This document shows, one piece after another, positions 25,940 through 34,433 of a DNA stretch of 64,000 bases; within the stretch, counting starts at the first letter, position 1; every line of letters starts with the position of its first letter. The stretch is from a virus: positions 248,001 through 312,000 of the IMG/VR virus record IMGVR_UViG_3300029983_000007; one strand, 5' to 3'. The notes under the pieces are model-generated. The model saw only the letters and a program-made list of their open reading frames with translations. It was not told where the DNA came from and made no database searches. Both the position numbers and the translations under genes were made by a program.

Positions 25940-26809
25940 ATGCAAAGAGTATTAGTAACAGGAGGTTCTGGATTTGTAGGAACTAATCTTATTAAATATT
26001 TAAATAAAAATTATAAAGGTATTGAAATATCATCATTAGACAATTACTTCACAGGTAAAGAAGAAAATCATGTAGATGATGTTACATATTACAATGGTAA
26101 TACATGGGATGCTCCTGAAATATTAAAAAATAAGAAATTTGATACAGTTTTTCATTTTGGAGAATACTCTAGAATTGTAAAATCATTTGATGATATTAAA
26201 TATGTCGAAAAAACAATTTTATATGGCACACCAATAATAATGGAATTGTGTAGAGAATGGAATGCAAAATTAATATATTCTGCTTCATCTTCTAAATTTG
26301 GAAATAATGGTGAAAATGAAAATTTAGCTCCTTATTCATGGATGAAAGCAAAGATTGTTGAACTTATAAAAAATTACAATAAATGGTATAATTTACAATA
26401 TGAAATTTGCTATTTTTTTAACGTGTATGGTGAAGGTCAAATAATGACAGGAGATTATGCTACTGTAATAGGCATATTTGAGCATCAATACTCAGAAGGT
26501 AACAAATGTACAGTTGTTGAGCCAGGTACTCAGAGCAGAGACTTTACCCACATTGAGGACATTGTTAGAGGTGTAGTATTATCATCTTTTACAAATATGA
26601 ATCATGAATGGTATTTACGTTCTGGAATAAATACTAGCATTATAGATGTTGCTAAAATGTTTGGAGAATTTGAATTTGTGTCTAAAAGAAGAGGAGAAAG
26701 ATATAATTCAGAAGAATTTGAAACTGATACAGAAAGAGAATTAAATTGGGTACCAGAACACAAATTAGATGATTGGATTAAATCAATAAAAAACAAAAAG
26801 AGAGATTAA
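25940..26809 (+). CDS. NAD-dependent sugar-nucleotide epimerase/dehydratase
   Basis: 289 residues, extended SDR fold. GGSGFVG (8-14) binds NAD; SASSSKFG (114-121) and YSWMK (132-136) give the Ser and YxxxK catalytic residues. It resembles UDP-glucose 4-epimerase and related enzymes; the exact substrate cannot be read from sequence. With GmhA and a GmhB/HisB-like HAD domain elsewhere, a sugar-nucleotide route is possible but incomplete here. Confidence 0.9.
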   Translation: MQRVLVTGGSGFVGTNLIKYLNKNYKGIEISSLDNYFTGKEENHVDDVTYYNGNTWDAPEILKNKKFDTVFHFGEYSRIVKSFDDIKYVEKTILYGTPIIMELCREWNAKLIYSASSSKFGNNGENENLAPYSWMKAKIVELIKNYNKWYNLQYEICYFFNVYGEGQIMTGDYATVIGIFEHQYSEGNKCTVVEPGTQSRDFTHIEDIVRGVVLSSFTNMNHEWYLRSGINTSIIDVAKMFGEFEFVSKRRGERYNSEEFETDTERELNWVPEHKLDDWIKSIKNKKRD

Positions 26810-26828
26810 AAATCTCTCATTTTTTTAT
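26800..26828. terminator. Bidirectional terminator
   Basis: GAGAGATT, a 3-base loop and AATCTCTC, preceded by an A tract and followed by a T run, between convergent genes. Confidence 0.8.
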
Positions 26829-27046
26829 AATGCTCCTGATGTCCTCATATCATCTTCTAATTTTAAAACTCTTTCTTCAAGAGCTTCTTTTTTATCTTTC
26901 CACATGTAAGCTACGTTATTGTAGAATTCTAACCTCCATAATCTATTTGAATATTTCCATTCTGAATGACGTTTTAATCTGTCAATTAATGAATAATATT
27001 CAGGACTATAAGTTTGTGAGACGTTTTGAGTTGAGTCGTTTCTCAT
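26825..27046 (-). CDS. Hypothetical small protein
   Basis: 73 residues, Tyr/Trp-rich first half and a coiled-coil-like end (KKEALEERVLKLEDDM). Function unknown. Confidence 0.75.
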   Translation of the reverse strand: MRNDSTQNVSQTYSPEYYSLIDRLKRHSEWKYSNRLWRLEFYNNVAYMWKDKKEALEERVLKLEDDMRTSGAL

Positions 27047-27051
27047 GATTA

Positions 27052-27309
27052 TTATTTAGTTACTCTTACAATAGTAAATTTTTCAGAAAAATCACCATTA
27101 TCATGCTTTGTTTTTTCAACTTGAAATTCTCCTTTATTTAAAGAATTTAAGTATTTAGAAAAATTTGATTCTTCTCCTTTTGAATTTTTTCCTGAATAAC
27201 CTATACAGTTAAATTCTTTTATTTCTTCTTCTGTGAGAAAATTTAATTTATCATAAAAAGATGATAAATATCCACTATTTGTTACTATGTTATGAATTTC
27301 TATAGCCAT
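27052..27309 (-). CDS. Hypothetical small protein
   Basis: 85 residues from MAIEIHNIVTN. I use this start because the longer frame runs into the 3' end of the gene upstream, which stops 4 bases before it. No domain recognised. Confidence 0.75.
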   Translation of the reverse strand: MAIEIHNIVTNSGYLSSFYDKLNFLTEEEIKEFNCIGYSGKNSKGEESNFSKYLNSLNKGEFQVEKTKHDNGDFSEKFTIVRVTK

Positions 27310-27313
27310 AATA

Positions 27314-27700
27314 TTAATTAATTTCACATATTTGTAATTCTGAATTAACTTTTTCAACGAAAATTAATATTTTTTCTACAACTTTTTCTATTGATTTGAC
27401 TGTACATTTTCTGAATTTAGAATTTAATCTATCTCTACTTGATGAATTTTTTTGATGTAAAGAACATTCAAATACTTCTACTTCACCAGATTGTTCAATA
27501 CAAAATCTCAAATAGTTTGAATTTTGAATATAGCCATAATGCCAATTTTCTTTTTTATCAAAAGATAAAGTCAACATAATAGTATCTTTACCAATGCTAG
27601 CCTTTGATACATCAAGATACTCTACTTTGCCAGTTAGTTCATTACGTAAAAATTCAATTGCATCTACTCTTAATAAATTTTCAATATTGAAGATTCTCAT
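27314..27700 (-). CDS. Hypothetical protein
   Basis: 128 residues with mixed strands and helices (LDVSKASIGKDTIMLTLSFD). No recognised domain. A CAAAAGTA box (minus: TACTTTTG) lies 34 bases upstream. Confidence 0.75.
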   Translation of the reverse strand: MRIFNIENLLRVDAIEFLRNELTGKVEYLDVSKASIGKDTIMLTLSFDKKENWHYGYIQNSNYLRFCIEQSGEVEVFECSLHQKNSSSRDRLNSKFRKCTVKSIEKVVEKILIFVEKVNSELQICEIN

Positions 27701-27794
27701 ATATTTATAACTTTAAATGATTAATTTATAATACAAAAGTACAAATAATTAGTCACATATGGAAAAAACATAAAAAGTTTTAATATTTTTTATA

Positions 27795-28121
27795 CTATTC
27801 TTCTATTATATTACCTAATTTATCTAACTTAGTCTTTCTTACATACTGAACACATTCATCATAATATTTTTTACAATCTCTATTATAAAAAGTTTCTACA
27901 TTCTGCCGTCCTTTCTCATTTGCTTCTTTAACAACATCTTTTAAGCATTCTTCACAACAGTATGACCACAATGTACTCATTCTAGTATCATCACCAAGAA
28001 AAACTGAAAATTCTTGTTTATGAGTTTTGCAGTTGTTACATAATATTGAACTTGTTCCTGAATATCCTACTATAACATGACTAAATAGTTTATAATATTC
28101 ATTTTTATCTGGTTTTTTCAT
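27795..28121 (-). CDS. Zinc-finger-like protein with K-tail
   Basis: 108 residues from MKKPDKNEYYKLF. CNNC (about 28-31) and CCEEC (about 54-58) can bind zinc. It ends VRKTKLDKLGNIIEE, a K-tail. I use this internal start because the longer frame overlaps the upstream gene, which stops 1 base before it. Confidence 0.78.
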   Translation of the reverse strand: MKKPDKNEYYKLFSHVIVGYSGTSSILCNNCKTHKQEFSVFLGDDTRMSTLWSYCCEECLKDVVKEANEKGRQNVETFYNRDCKKYYDECVQYVRKTKLDKLGNIIEE

Positions 28122-28122
28122 A

Positions 28123-28539
28123 TTATAATATAAATCCAAATTTGATACCAATTCCTGTGCTATTAGTATAAAATACACTAGTAATCAATGTATTTTCATA
28201 AATATATCCTATCTCTGCTCCTCCACTAAATAATTGTTTATTACTTACTAATTTAATATCATTTTGAGGTGTTGCACACATACCAGCTAACCCCATAATA
28301 TAAAAATTAGAATCAAAAACATAACCTATTCCATAATTAAAATAATCTGGTAGTCTATCATCAACTGGTAATGATATGCTTAAACATTGATAAATTGATT
28401 TTTCAGAAATATATCCAAAATCTACACCAACTGATTTGCTAGAGTATGATAATTTTGTGATTAACTTAGTCTGATCATTTTGTGAAAACATTGAAATTGA
28501 TATAAATAACAATACAATGATTAATTTAAAGTTTTTCAT
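28123..28539 (-). CDS. Exported beta-barrel-like protein
   Basis: 138 residues. The N-terminus is a signal peptide (KNFKLIIVLLFISISMFS) with a likely cut before Gln-Asn, as is common in Bacteroidota. The rest alternates polar and aromatic residues with Gly (VGVDFGYISEK, FNYGIGYVFDSNFYI, GGAEIGYIYEN) and ends GIGIKFGFIL, typical of a small outer-membrane beta barrel. A phage protein placed in the host outer membrane could block superinfection or act at lysis. Its neighbours are cytoplasmic. Confidence 0.82.
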   Translation of the reverse strand: MKNFKLIIVLLFISISMFSQNDQTKLITKLSYSSKSVGVDFGYISEKSIYQCLSISLPVDDRLPDYFNYGIGYVFDSNFYIMGLAGMCATPQNDIKLVSNKQLFSGGAEIGYIYENTLITSVFYTNSTGIGIKFGFIL

Positions 28540-28832
28540 AATTTATTTAATTTATTTAATTTTTTCCTTCTCAAAAATTGCTCAATTTTCATATCAAGAA
28601 GTTGTTTACTAACAAAATAACTACCTCTTCCTGCGGTATAATCACACTGATCAAGCCATAATTCAAATGATATTCCGTCATCTTCAATATTTTCATGAAT
28701 AATACTAGAATATTTTCCAAATTGACCAGATTTATTTAAAATTTCAGTAGCCAATTCTAAATATTGTTCTGTAATAGAATCAGCTTTAATTATTAATTTT
28801 GATCTTTTTTCAAATGTTTCGTCGTAGTTCAT
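28536..28832 (-). CDS. Hypothetical protein with K-tail
   Basis: 98 residues. The middle ENIEDDGISFELWLDQC is unassigned; the end EQFLRRKKLNKLNKL is a clear K-tail. ATGA overlaps with both neighbours. Confidence 0.8.
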   Translation of the reverse strand: MNYDETFEKRSKLIIKADSITEQYLELATEILNKSGQFGKYSSIIHENIEDDGISFELWLDQCDYTAGRGSYFVSKQLLDMKIEQFLRRKKLNKLNKL

Positions 28833-29164
28833 TGAATTTCATCTTTTAACCAATTTAAAAAATCTTCTTCATTTGAAAAAGACAAAATAGAATCTTCATC
28901 ATATGGAAATTCACACATAACACTTGAACCAGATGTATTTTTTTCTATTTTTATATTATCTGATGTGAAAATAATTTTGACTTGAGTAGTTTCTCCTTCT
29001 TCATAATCAGTCCAACCATAAGTTGCTTCAATAATATTATCAAAAGTTACATCATAATCTAATATTGGTCCAGTTTCACTACCATTACTATAATGTTCAG
29101 AATTTATTTTTTCTTCTTTATCAAATAAAGCAATAGCATTTAACATTACATCTGTTACATTCAT
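28829..29164 (-). CDS. Hypothetical acidic protein
   Basis: 111 acidic residues with a beta-rich middle (ATYGWTDYEEGETTQVKIIF). No domain recognised. A CAAAGATA box (minus: TATCTTTG) lies 32 bases upstream. Confidence 0.78.
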   Translation of the reverse strand: MNVTDVMLNAIALFDKEEKINSEHYSNGSETGPILDYDVTFDNIIEATYGWTDYEEGETTQVKIIFTSDNIKIEKNTSGSSVMCEFPYDEDSILSFSNEEDFLNWLKDEIQ

Positions 29165-29284
29165 AATATTTATATTATTAGAGATTATTAGAATGCAAAG
29201 ATACTAAATATAATTCGAATAAAAAAATATTATTTGTTTTTTTAAATTTTATTTTTAATGATTATATTTAATATATATAGTCAT

Positions 29285-29635
29285 ATGAAATACTTAAAAA
29301 CATTTGAATCATTATTATATAGTGATTATAAGGCTGGAGATTACGTACTACTTGATTTAATTAAAATAAAATCTAATAACAAAGATAATGATTATGAAAT
29401 GGATGAAGTTGATGAATATGGCAATTCTATACCAATTGATGAATTTGCATTAATAAAGGATAAGACTGTTGAATTAAATAATGGACTTTATTTATATAGT
29501 GTAACTTTTTATAATTATAATAATGAAAAAAATGATTCTTATGGTGTTGAGTCAGATGAAATAATAAGAAAGCTAAATACAAATGAGATAGAAGAGTTCA
29601 ACAGAAAAAAAGAAGCATTGAAATACAACATATGA
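29285..29635 (+). CDS. Tagged-array protein, GDYV type with NTNEIEEF cap
   Basis: N-tag MKYLKTFE, AGDYVLLDLIK core, closing LNTNEIEEFN, C-tag LKYNI. Subfamily mates are at 1442 and 10323. I start at the ATG that opens the N-tag; the longer frame adds nine residues from the AT-rich leader, where an AATATATATAG motif sits. Confidence 0.87.
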   Translation: MKYLKTFESLLYSDYKAGDYVLLDLIKIKSNNKDNDYEMDEVDEYGNSIPIDEFALIKDKTVELNNGLYLYSVTFYNYNNEKNDSYGVESDEIIRKLNTNEIEEFNRKKEALKYNI

Positions 29636-30066
29636 AATATTTAAAAAAATTTGAAAATAGATTAACTAACGTATTTAAATCTAAAGATGTAGATATGTGG
29701 GATGAATATATAGAAACTGAGTTAGAAACCGAATATGGATATAATAAACTCATTGGGGCTGTACATGCTGGAAATCTTAAAAGATTTGAATATTTATTAC
29801 CAATATATAAAAATAAAATAAATAATATTTATGATGGAAAGAATGTATTAATTGAGGTTATAATACGAGATATTGATTTATATGAAAAAAAGAAAATGAT
29901 TGAATTATTATTGGATAATGGAGTTAATTATAAGCTCGAGTTTGGAGGTGATACATTTTATGATTTGATTACTAATGATAAATTAAAAAAATGGTTTGAC
30001 GATAAATATCCAGATATAGTAAAAGAGCTTAATTTATATAAAAATACAAATAAATATAATTTATGA
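29632..30066 (+). CDS. Tagged-array protein, degenerate ankyrin type
   Basis: N-tag MKYLKKFE, C-tag NKYNL, 144 residues. NKLIGAVHAGNLKRFEYLLP and MIELLLDNGVNYKLEFGG are ankyrin-like helices, and the end DKYPDIVKEL recalls the ankyrin cap. Only one or two repeats can be seen. Confidence 0.85.
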   Translation: MKYLKKFENRLTNVFKSKDVDMWDEYIETELETEYGYNKLIGAVHAGNLKRFEYLLPIYKNKINNIYDGKNVLIEVIIRDIDLYEKKKMIELLLDNGVNYKLEFGGDTFYDLITNDKLKKWFDDKYPDIVKELNLYKNTNKYNL

Positions 30067-30377
30067 AATATATAAAAACATTTGAAAAATTAGATAGAAA
30101 AATAAAAAAAGGAGATTATGCTATAATCGATTTTAAAACAACTAATCCTGGAGTTACAGAATTTTTTCAAAATAATATTAGTAAAATTATCGAAGTAAGA
30201 GGAATATGGATTAAATTTGGTTATAAATATGTACCAGAAGAAATCAAGGAATATTTTTATAAATCTAGAGTATATTATATATATCAAATAGAGTTAAACT
30301 TAGAAGATGTTTACTCTTATGCTATCTCAAAAGAAAAATTAGAATTAGAATTATCAACAAAAAAATTCAACATATGA
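30063..30377 (+). CDS. Tagged-array protein, GDYV-like (GDYA)
   Basis: N-tag MKYIKTFE, KGDYAIIDFKT core, KFGYKYVPEEIKEYF segment, C-tag KKFNI. ATGA overlaps with both neighbours. Confidence 0.87.
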   Translation: MKYIKTFEKLDRKIKKGDYAIIDFKTTNPGVTEFFQNNISKIIEVRGIWIKFGYKYVPEEIKEYFYKSRVYYIYQIELNLEDVYSYAISKEKLELELSTKKFNI

Positions 30378-30952
30378 AATATATAAAAACATTTGAATTA
30401 TCAACTTTTTATGATGAAAAAGATATATTTTGGTATATCCATAATATTAATTTACCTAAAATTAAAGAATTAGTATCTGAAATACCTAATATTAATCTTA
30501 ATATTAAAGATAGTACTGGTGAAACACCTTTGCTTCAGTCAGTTAGGTTTAGTTTATATAACGTGTTTAAATTTTTGATAGAATCAGGAGCAGATGTAAA
30601 TTGTACATGTACTAATGGAGTCACTCCATTGATGATAGCAGCAAGAAATAAAAAAGAAGAATTTGTTCAAGATTTAATAGATGCTCACGCAGATTTGAAT
30701 ATTAAAAATGATGACGGCGAAACTGCATTAATTATGATTTCTAGCTACACAGATAAAAAGGCTTTTAAAATAATTGAAAACTTAATTGAAAGTGGTGCAG
30801 ATTGGAATATATCTGATAATTATAATAATACTTTTTTGATGCATTTACAACCTGCATATATGAAAAAAATAATAGAAAAATATCCAGATAAATATGAAGA
30901 ATTTATTAAAGAATATAATTTTAAAAATGATATAAAAAAATTCAATTTATGA
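30374..30952 (+). CDS. Tagged-array ankyrin-repeat protein
   Basis: N-tag MKYIKTFE, C-tag KKFNL, 192 residues. Four ankyrin repeats: IPNINLNIKDSTGETPLLQS, FKFLIESGADVNCTCTNG, VQDLIDAHADLNIKNDDG and IENLIESGADWNISDN. The last 20 residues, starting EEFIKEYNFKN, closely match the end of the unrelated protein at 32197 (DKFIKDHNFKK), which suggests exchange of 3' ends between array genes. Confidence 0.93.
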   Translation: MKYIKTFELSTFYDEKDIFWYIHNINLPKIKELVSEIPNINLNIKDSTGETPLLQSVRFSLYNVFKFLIESGADVNCTCTNGVTPLMIAARNKKEEFVQDLIDAHADLNIKNDDGETALIMISSYTDKKAFKIIENLIESGADWNISDNYNNTFLMHLQPAYMKKIIEKYPDKYEEFIKEYNFKNDIKKFNL

Positions 30953-31350
30953 AATATATAAAAAAATTTGAAAGTGAAATATCAGATGATGAGAAAGCTA
31001 TTTTGGATAGTCAAAAAGCGGAAGATAATTATCTTAGACAAAGATATAAAGATATGAAGAAATATTTATTTTTTAAAGATAGAACGGGTAATATAGATAA
31101 TGGAACATATTTTATATTAGAAAAAGATAGAATGGAAGCAGTATATGATCACACTAACCTTTTTATTGTGACTAACAAATTATATACATATAATTTGAAC
31201 ACAGATAAATTGAAAAATGAAAAAAGAAAAGATAAGCATTACAATTTAAATAAATATAAACTTGGTTATATAATGACAGATTCAGATAATTTACAGGATT
31301 TATTAGATTATATACCTGCTCTAAAACACACAAATAAATTTAATCTATGA
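30949..31350 (+). CDS. Tagged-array protein, unknown middle
   Basis: N-tag MKYIKKFE, C-tag NKFNL, 133 residues. Basic and helical (RQRYKDMKKYLFFKDR), no recognised domain. ATGA overlaps on both sides. Confidence 0.87.
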   Translation: MKYIKKFESEISDDEKAILDSQKAEDNYLRQRYKDMKKYLFFKDRTGNIDNGTYFILEKDRMEAVYDHTNLFIVTNKLYTYNLNTDKLKNEKRKDKHYNLNKYKLGYIMTDSDNLQDLLDYIPALKHTNKFNL

Positions 31351-31820
31351 AACACATTAAAACGTTTGAAAATGCATTCACTGACATATTTAAAAAAAGG
31401 AAGAAATTACCTCACGAAGTTATTAATTTTGGTGATGTATTAACTAAATTTATAGAGAAAAATATTGATATGGAATGGGATGTTTATTCAAATACATATG
31501 AAAGTAGTAATAAAAAATATTATGATGTTGTAAGAATTTTTATTGACCCACATGATATAGATGATGCTGCTGAAGTTTTGGAATTGCATTATAATTATGA
31601 TAGAAATTCTATTTTATATTGTTACCATCCAATAATGAATTTTATGGAAGATATTAAAGACTATTTAGGAAATATTGTAAAGAATAGTTCTATTGAAGAT
31701 GTTTCATCTGCTGGAGATAATAGATATTGGATACCACTAGATAAATTACCTGAAATAATAAATAAAATAAATAGCTCTGATTTTGATTATTATAAGTCGA
31801 CAAAAAAATTTAACATATGA
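31347..31820 (+). CDS. Tagged-array protein, unknown middle
   Basis: N-tag MKHIKTFE, C-tag KKFNI, 157 residues, mixed fold (VVRIFIDPHDIDDAAEVLEL). No recognised domain. ATGA overlaps on both sides. Confidence 0.87.
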   Translation: MKHIKTFENAFTDIFKKRKKLPHEVINFGDVLTKFIEKNIDMEWDVYSNTYESSNKKYYDVVRIFIDPHDIDDAAEVLELHYNYDRNSILYCYHPIMNFMEDIKDYLGNIVKNSSIEDVSSAGDNRYWIPLDKLPEIINKINSSDFDYYKSTKKFNI

Positions 31821-32194
31821 AATATATAAAAAAATTTGAACGTAAAAAGAATGAATTTTATACAATTAAAAATGAATTAATTAATGCTGTATATCATGGT
31901 AATTATTCTAAAACTAAAAAATTATTAGATTCTGGCTTTGATGTTAATAGTAATATAGATGGAAGAAATTCTGCATTATTATATGCTTCTTATAAAGGAG
32001 AATGGAATATTTTATTTCTAATATTAAAATATAATCCTGATTGGTACATAAAAGATATTTCAAAATATGATTTTATTGACTATATAAATGATCATATAGA
32101 TGGAGATAAAGTAATAGAAAAAATAACAAAAAAATATCCTGTTAAATACAATGAGTATTTAATGATAAAAAAATCAGAAAAATTTAATTTATAA
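31817..32194 (+). CDS. Tagged-array protein with short ankyrin region
   Basis: N-tag MKYIKKFE, C-tag EKFNL, 125 residues. NAVYHGNYSKTKKLLDSGFDV starts one repeat, and SALLYASYKGEWNILFLILK the next. The cap KITKKYPVKYNEYL is that of the other ankyrin members. Confidence 0.9.
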   Translation: MKYIKKFERKKNEFYTIKNELINAVYHGNYSKTKKLLDSGFDVNSNIDGRNSALLYASYKGEWNILFLILKYNPDWYIKDISKYDFIDYINDHIDGDKVIEKITKKYPVKYNEYLMIKKSEKFNL

Positions 32195-32196
32195 AT

Positions 32197-32502
32197 ATGA
32201 AAGTAGAAAAATTTAATGAGCATAATTTTACAACATTTGATGATGATATTGTATATGCAGGTAAATCTAAATACCCAGTAGGCACCAAAATTAAATTTAA
32301 AGATGATGGTGAGTATTTAACTGGTACTTTGACACATCCATTTGGTTATGGTGATGTTGGTGTATTCTTAGATGAAAAAGGTAAATATAAATATGATAGG
32401 GTATCACTAAAAAACAATGAATATACAGTAATTGATGATGATGTTGATAAATTCATTAAAGATCACAATTTCAAAAAAGATATAAAAAAATTCAATTTAT
32501 AA
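32197..32502 (+). CDS. Tagged-array protein, SH3-like, end shared with ankyrin gene
   Basis: Starts MKVEKFNE, ends KKFNL, 101 residues. The middle (VGTKIKFKDDGEYLTGTLTH...GDVGVFLDEKGKYKYDRV) fits a small SH3-like barrel. The end DKFIKDHNFKK is shared with the ankyrin gene at 30374. Last gene of its array; its stop lies in the first of two direct repeats. Confidence 0.87.
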   Translation: MKVEKFNEHNFTTFDDDIVYAGKSKYPVGTKIKFKDDGEYLTGTLTHPFGYGDVGVFLDEKGKYKYDRVSLKNNEYTVIDDDVDKFIKDHNFKKDIKKFNL

Positions 32503-32548
32503 GTGAAATAGCTTATAACTTATGTTTATAAGTGAAATAGCTTATAAC
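32496..32548 (+). repeat. Two 24-bp direct repeats with internal symmetry
   Basis: The 24-base unit beginning TTTATAAGTGAAATAG occurs identically at 32496-32519 and 32525-32548. Each has inverted ends TTATAAG/CTTATAA. It could be a pair of operator sites or an RNA processing signal at the end of the array, just before a terminator. Confidence 0.85.
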
Positions 32549-32550
32549 GA

Positions 32551-32590
32551 AAAAATCCTATCTAATTTTTCAATTAGATAGGATTTTTTT
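32551..32590. terminator. Strong bidirectional terminator
   Basis: A perfect 17-bp stem (AAAAATCCTATCTAATT and complement, 4-base loop) followed by T runs on both sides. It ends the plus array and the minus-strand RNA from 32591. Confidence 0.9.
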
Positions 32591-32850
32591 TAATATTGCT
32601 TGAGAATACAGCATTATAGAGAAGAACTTTAGAAACTATTATTTTTTTCTCACTAACATTTGAATTAGTATTCTTCTAATACAATCTAAGAAATAATTAA
32701 ACTTCTTTTGTTGTTAGATAGTTCGGTAAAATGATAAAAAATAATTAAATTCATTAAATTTTAATTAATATTTTACTTTTTTTTCTTCATTCATAGAGGA
32801 TCTAATGGATTTACTCTCCTGAAGCGTTAATTTGGGTGAACTCAACCCTA
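32591..32850 (-). ncRNA. Terminated structured RNA, short form
   Basis: Read on the minus strand, the segment ends at the terminator at 32551. Its last 150 bases align loosely with the 3' part of the large RNA (32924-33070): both have AACAACAAAAG, then an AGAA..TTCTTCT segment, then a GAGAA/CTCAG end. The hairpin GGGT-TGAGTTC-ACCC is near its 5' side. I infer a second, shorter copy of the same RNA's 3' domain. Its promoter is not evident. Confidence 0.45.
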
Positions 32851-32886
32851 TTTTAATATTTTTTTATTAAAAATAAATAAATGAAA

Positions 32887-32923
32887 AAAAACACTACTTA
32901 ATATTGAATTAAGTAGTGTTTTT
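32887..32923. terminator. Bidirectional terminator of the large RNA
   Basis: A 16-bp stem (AAAAACACTACTTAAT and complement, 5-base loop), followed on the minus strand by T8. No plus-strand gene reads into it, which supports minus-strand transcription of the block to its right. Confidence 0.85.
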
Positions 32924-33935
32924 ATTTGTAATAGGCTGAGAAATATACCTTATACAGAAGAATCTTAAAAAGTTATTATTGTTTCTACTTTCTTTCCACT
33001 AATATTGGTTTCCCTAACATTAGTAATTCTCAATGACAGTCAATTAGATTAACTAATCCTTTTGTTGTTAATTACTCTCTCAGTACTTATTACCTATCTA
33101 GGTTGCCACCCAAACTCAATCTTGCTACAGATTTAAGGAATTTTTCTGAAAATCATGTCAAACTTGGGGTTCTTCACGGCTACGACGATTTTCATCTCAT
33201 AACTAGTAGTCACCTTTCATCAACAACAGTCGAACACTTTTCCTTTATTTGTTTTATTTTAATTGTGCATTAAATTTGCAATTTAAAGTTTGTTTTGTGG
33301 ATAATGAAAGTAGTGGTTCGACAACCAGCGTCTCCATCTTTTGAACGGAAATATACTAAACTACTCTCTGAGATATCCCTATCTCCATATTTTAAGTCAA
33401 CTAAGATACTCTCATAGCACTTGGTAATGCTAAGGTAACCTTAATAACAGCACCACCTGTACATTGTATTACAATCTAATATTACCTTTCGGTTTTAAGC
33501 TAACTCTCATAATGGACAACGCAATTATACAACTGGAAATCGTATTTCTTGCAATAATCCTTCAGGTTATTCTTATTGATGTTCCCATCTCACTTAGACT
33601 ACCCACATAGCCTTTGCATTAAACCACTTTCTCTACAGTGTTACCCTCGATAATTAAGGTTTAATGATATCCTGATTGTCTGCTCAAACACTAAATAATG
33701 TATTAATAACAAATTAACTAACTATTAACTATTCATATTAATGAGTATGTGAAGAATCTTACCGAAGCAAAATCAATTACACACAAAAAAATGTGTCAAA
33801 TTAATAATTGTTGTATCTGTTGATTAATAAATAATTTAATGTCGCAAATATATAGAAACAACTACATATTCACTTTATCCTACTTTCGTAGTTTATTTAA
33901 TGACTACAGACAGCCAAATATTTTCAATTTTTACA
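32887..33935 (-). ncRNA. Large structured non-coding RNA
   Basis: On the minus strand this about 1-kb region is free of long frames and dense in short hairpins: CTAC-GAAA-GTAG (near 33880), ACC-GAAA-GGT (33490), GATG-GGAA-CATC (33580), GAGATA-GGGA-TATCTC (33375), GGTT-GTCG-AACC (33320), ACCTA-GA-TAGGT (33095) and GG-GAAA-CC (33010), several with GNRA tetraloops. It ends at the terminator at 32887. Size, structure and phage setting recall the large ornate phage RNAs GOLLD and ROOL, but I cannot match it to either. The 5' end is not certain. Confidence 0.6.
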
Positions 33936-33959
33936 AAGAACGCTTTTAATAAAAAACAA

Positions 33960-34092
33960 ACATTTAGATTGTAGTAAAAATTTATACTATCACTTCTTAA
34001 CTAAAAGAAGTTAGTTCTAATAAAAGGAATTAACCTTTTAAACTTGTAAATTAACCATTTTCATAGTTATATATACTAATCAATCTAAATGT
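33960..34092 (-). ncRNA. Multibranch RNA element closed by a 12-bp stem
   Basis: ACATTTAGATTG (33960-33971) and CAATCTAAATGT (34081-34092) pair perfectly. Inside, on the minus strand, AAAAGG/CCTTTT and ACTTCTT/AAGAAGT form two further perfect hairpins and AGTA/TACT a third. It sits just 5' of the large RNA and may be its first domain or a separate RNA. Confidence 0.5.
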
Positions 34093-34107
34093 GTTGTTTC
34101 TTGTTGT

Positions 34108-34127
34108 TTCAAGTACGTTTACTTGAA
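34108..34127. promoter_or_regulatory. 20-bp palindrome, operator-like
   Basis: TTCAAGTA-CGTT-TACTTGAA. The same half-sites occur at 34879 and 36242 with CTCT in the middle, and degenerate forms at 35189 and 35778. They stand between RNA modules, upstream of the next promoter. A regulator-binding site or RNA processing hairpin is possible. Confidence 0.6.
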
Positions 34128-34280
34128 AAATGACACAAATCTATTTCAGTCCATTTTTTTCTTTTCAGAACTTTTTTCAGTGGAACAATAAACATTTGGT
34201 ATGTTCATTATATTTACTGTTATAATATAAATCCTTAAATTTGTATTACATTTGCAACATTTACTTCTGTAATATTAATC

Positions 34281-34314
34281 GTACACTTTTGCAAGCTTCA
34301 AGTTGGCTTTTGCC
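34281..34314 (-). ncRNA. Cloverleaf-like RNA, partial copy 1
   Basis: Only the first two arms remain: GGC-AAAA-GCC and ACTT...AAGT around the constant loop AAGCTTG. The second arm keeps pairing although its sequence differs from CCTT/AAGG of the other copies. Confidence 0.5.
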
Positions 34315-34350
34315 TTTGATTATTTTTATTACTTTTTCAATTTCATTAAT

Positions 34351-34416
34351 ATCTAAGTGTGTTTAGTTGCACTATCTCCTTTTGCAAGCTTCAAGGTGGT
34401 TTCTGTACCATTAGAT
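34351..34416 (-). ncRNA. Cloverleaf-like RNA, copy 2
   Basis: Read on the minus strand: closing stem ATCTAA/TTAGAT, arm 1 TGGT-ACAGAA-ACCA, arm 2 CCTT...AAGG with loop AAGCTTG, arm 3 GTG...CAC next to the closing stem. 66 bases. Confidence 0.65.
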
Positions 34417-34433
34417 TTTTCATTGCTTTTACT

